A stretch of DNA of 6,064 nucleotides from Eubacterium sp. (GTDB lineage Bacteria > Bacillota > Clostridia > Oscillospirales > Acutalibacteraceae), in NCBI GenBank assembly GCA_029050995.1, contig JAIDLO010000104.1, forward strand, positions 1 to 6,064, in the 5' to 3' direction. Each line of letters starts with the position of its first letter. The first letter of the stretch is position 1. A program made the position numbers and the translations under genes. Under the pieces are notes generated by a model. It searched no databases, was not told the DNA's origin, and saw nothing but the letters and a program-made list of their open reading frames with translations. This document shows, in pieces, positions 5,891 to 6,064 of the stretch.

Positions 5891-5917
5891 ACAGCCGCCC
5901 TCAAGCGGCTGTTTTTT
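5891..5917. terminator. Strong bidirectional intrinsic terminator
   Basis: A perfect GC-rich 8-bp stem ACAGCCGC / GCGGCTGT (5891-5898, 5905-5912) has a 6-nt loop CCTCAA. It is flanked by an A-run on the left and a six-T run (5912-5917) on the right, which extends the stem by A-T pairs. It begins 2 nt after the stop of the rightward membrane protein and lies about 15 nt beyond the stop of the leftward partial gene, so it can end both transcripts. Confidence 0.92.
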
Positions 5918-5932
5918 GTATATGTGTATAAA

Positions 5933-6064
5933 TCAGTTATCTTTTTTACTTTTTGATTTCAAGCCATTATAAACAAGCACGGCTATTCCTGTTACAACAC
6001 TGACGATTGCAATTGCAATCATGATTTTTGATTGCGTTGAAAGCATTTCTTGATTTTCTTCTTC
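5933..6064 (-). CDS. C-terminal end of a membrane-anchored protein, cut by the window edge
   Basis: An open frame runs on the minus strand from the right edge to a TGA at 5933-5935, giving 43 residues. It begins with an acidic stretch (EEENQE), continues with QSKIMIAIAIVSVVTGIAVL, one hydrophobic helix of about 18-20 residues, and ends in a basic tail (KSKSKKDN). This is the layout of a C-terminal membrane anchor with a positively charged cytoplasmic tail, so the missing N-terminal part may lie outside the membrane. In-frame Met codons exist at residues 7 and 15, but no Shine-Dalgarno-like sequence precedes them, so a gene starting inside the window is less likely. Convergence on the terminator at 5891-5917 supports a real gene end. 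No family can be named from this fragment. Confidence 0.6.
   Translation of the reverse strand, partial: EEENQEMLSTQSKIMIAIAIVSVVTGIAVLVYNGLKSKSKKDN

Overview
The window looks like the chromosome of a low-to-moderate GC, gut-type Firmicute, most likely a Clostridia member of the Oscillospiraceae/Lachnospiraceae sort. The evidence is strong GGAGG-type ribosome binding sites before most genes, AT-rich intergenic DNA with near-consensus sigma-A-like promoter hexamers, and a complete set of L-fucose catabolic enzymes of the kind found in mucin- and fucose-foraging gut bacteria. No rRNA, tRNA, IS element, integrase or CRISPR array was seen. The species cannot be fixed from this sequence alone.

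Region 1 (1-4448, minus strand) is a tightly packed four-gene operon, transcribed right to left: fucA (L-fuculose-1-phosphate aldolase), fucU (L-fucose mutarotase), an FGGY sugar kinase, and fucI (L-fucose isomerase). Gaps are 16 nt (fucA-fucU), a 4-nt ATGA overlap (fucU-kinase) and 20 nt (kinase-fucI). Together they give a full pathway: FucU interconverts alpha- and beta-L-fucose, FucI makes L-fuculose, the kinase makes L-fuculose-1-phosphate, and FucA cleaves it to dihydroxyacetone phosphate and L-lactaldehyde. The kinase is by sequence RhaB-like (rhamnulokinase) rather than FucK-like, so its use on fuculose is inferred from the operon. A transporter, a fucosidase, a dedicated regulator and the lactaldehyde/propanediol enzymes are not in the window.

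Region 2 (about 4434-4805) is a 370-bp AT-rich divergent control region with no supported gene. It holds a good promoter for the fuc operon, a TTTACAC-type palindrome with an extra half-site upstream of it, a looser dyad, a perfect 12-bp-arm inverted repeat built from two small ACAC-WW-GTGT dyads, a 13-nt near-tandem repeat, and an extended -10 promoter for the rightward gene.

Region 3 (4806-5889, plus strand) encodes a 74-aa XRE-family DNA-binding protein and a 255-aa six-helix membrane protein of the Pr6Pr family, separated by 91 nt containing a small hairpin. A strong two-way terminator (5891-5917) separates this unit from region 4, the C-terminal end of a leftward membrane-anchored protein cut by the right edge of the window.

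Overall this is mainly an ordinary catabolic operon next to a small regulator/membrane-protein pair. I do not see clear evidence of a new defence or mobile system. The points most worth checking are the regulatory dyads, the RhaB-type kinase acting in a fucose operon, and the XRE/Pr6Pr pairing.
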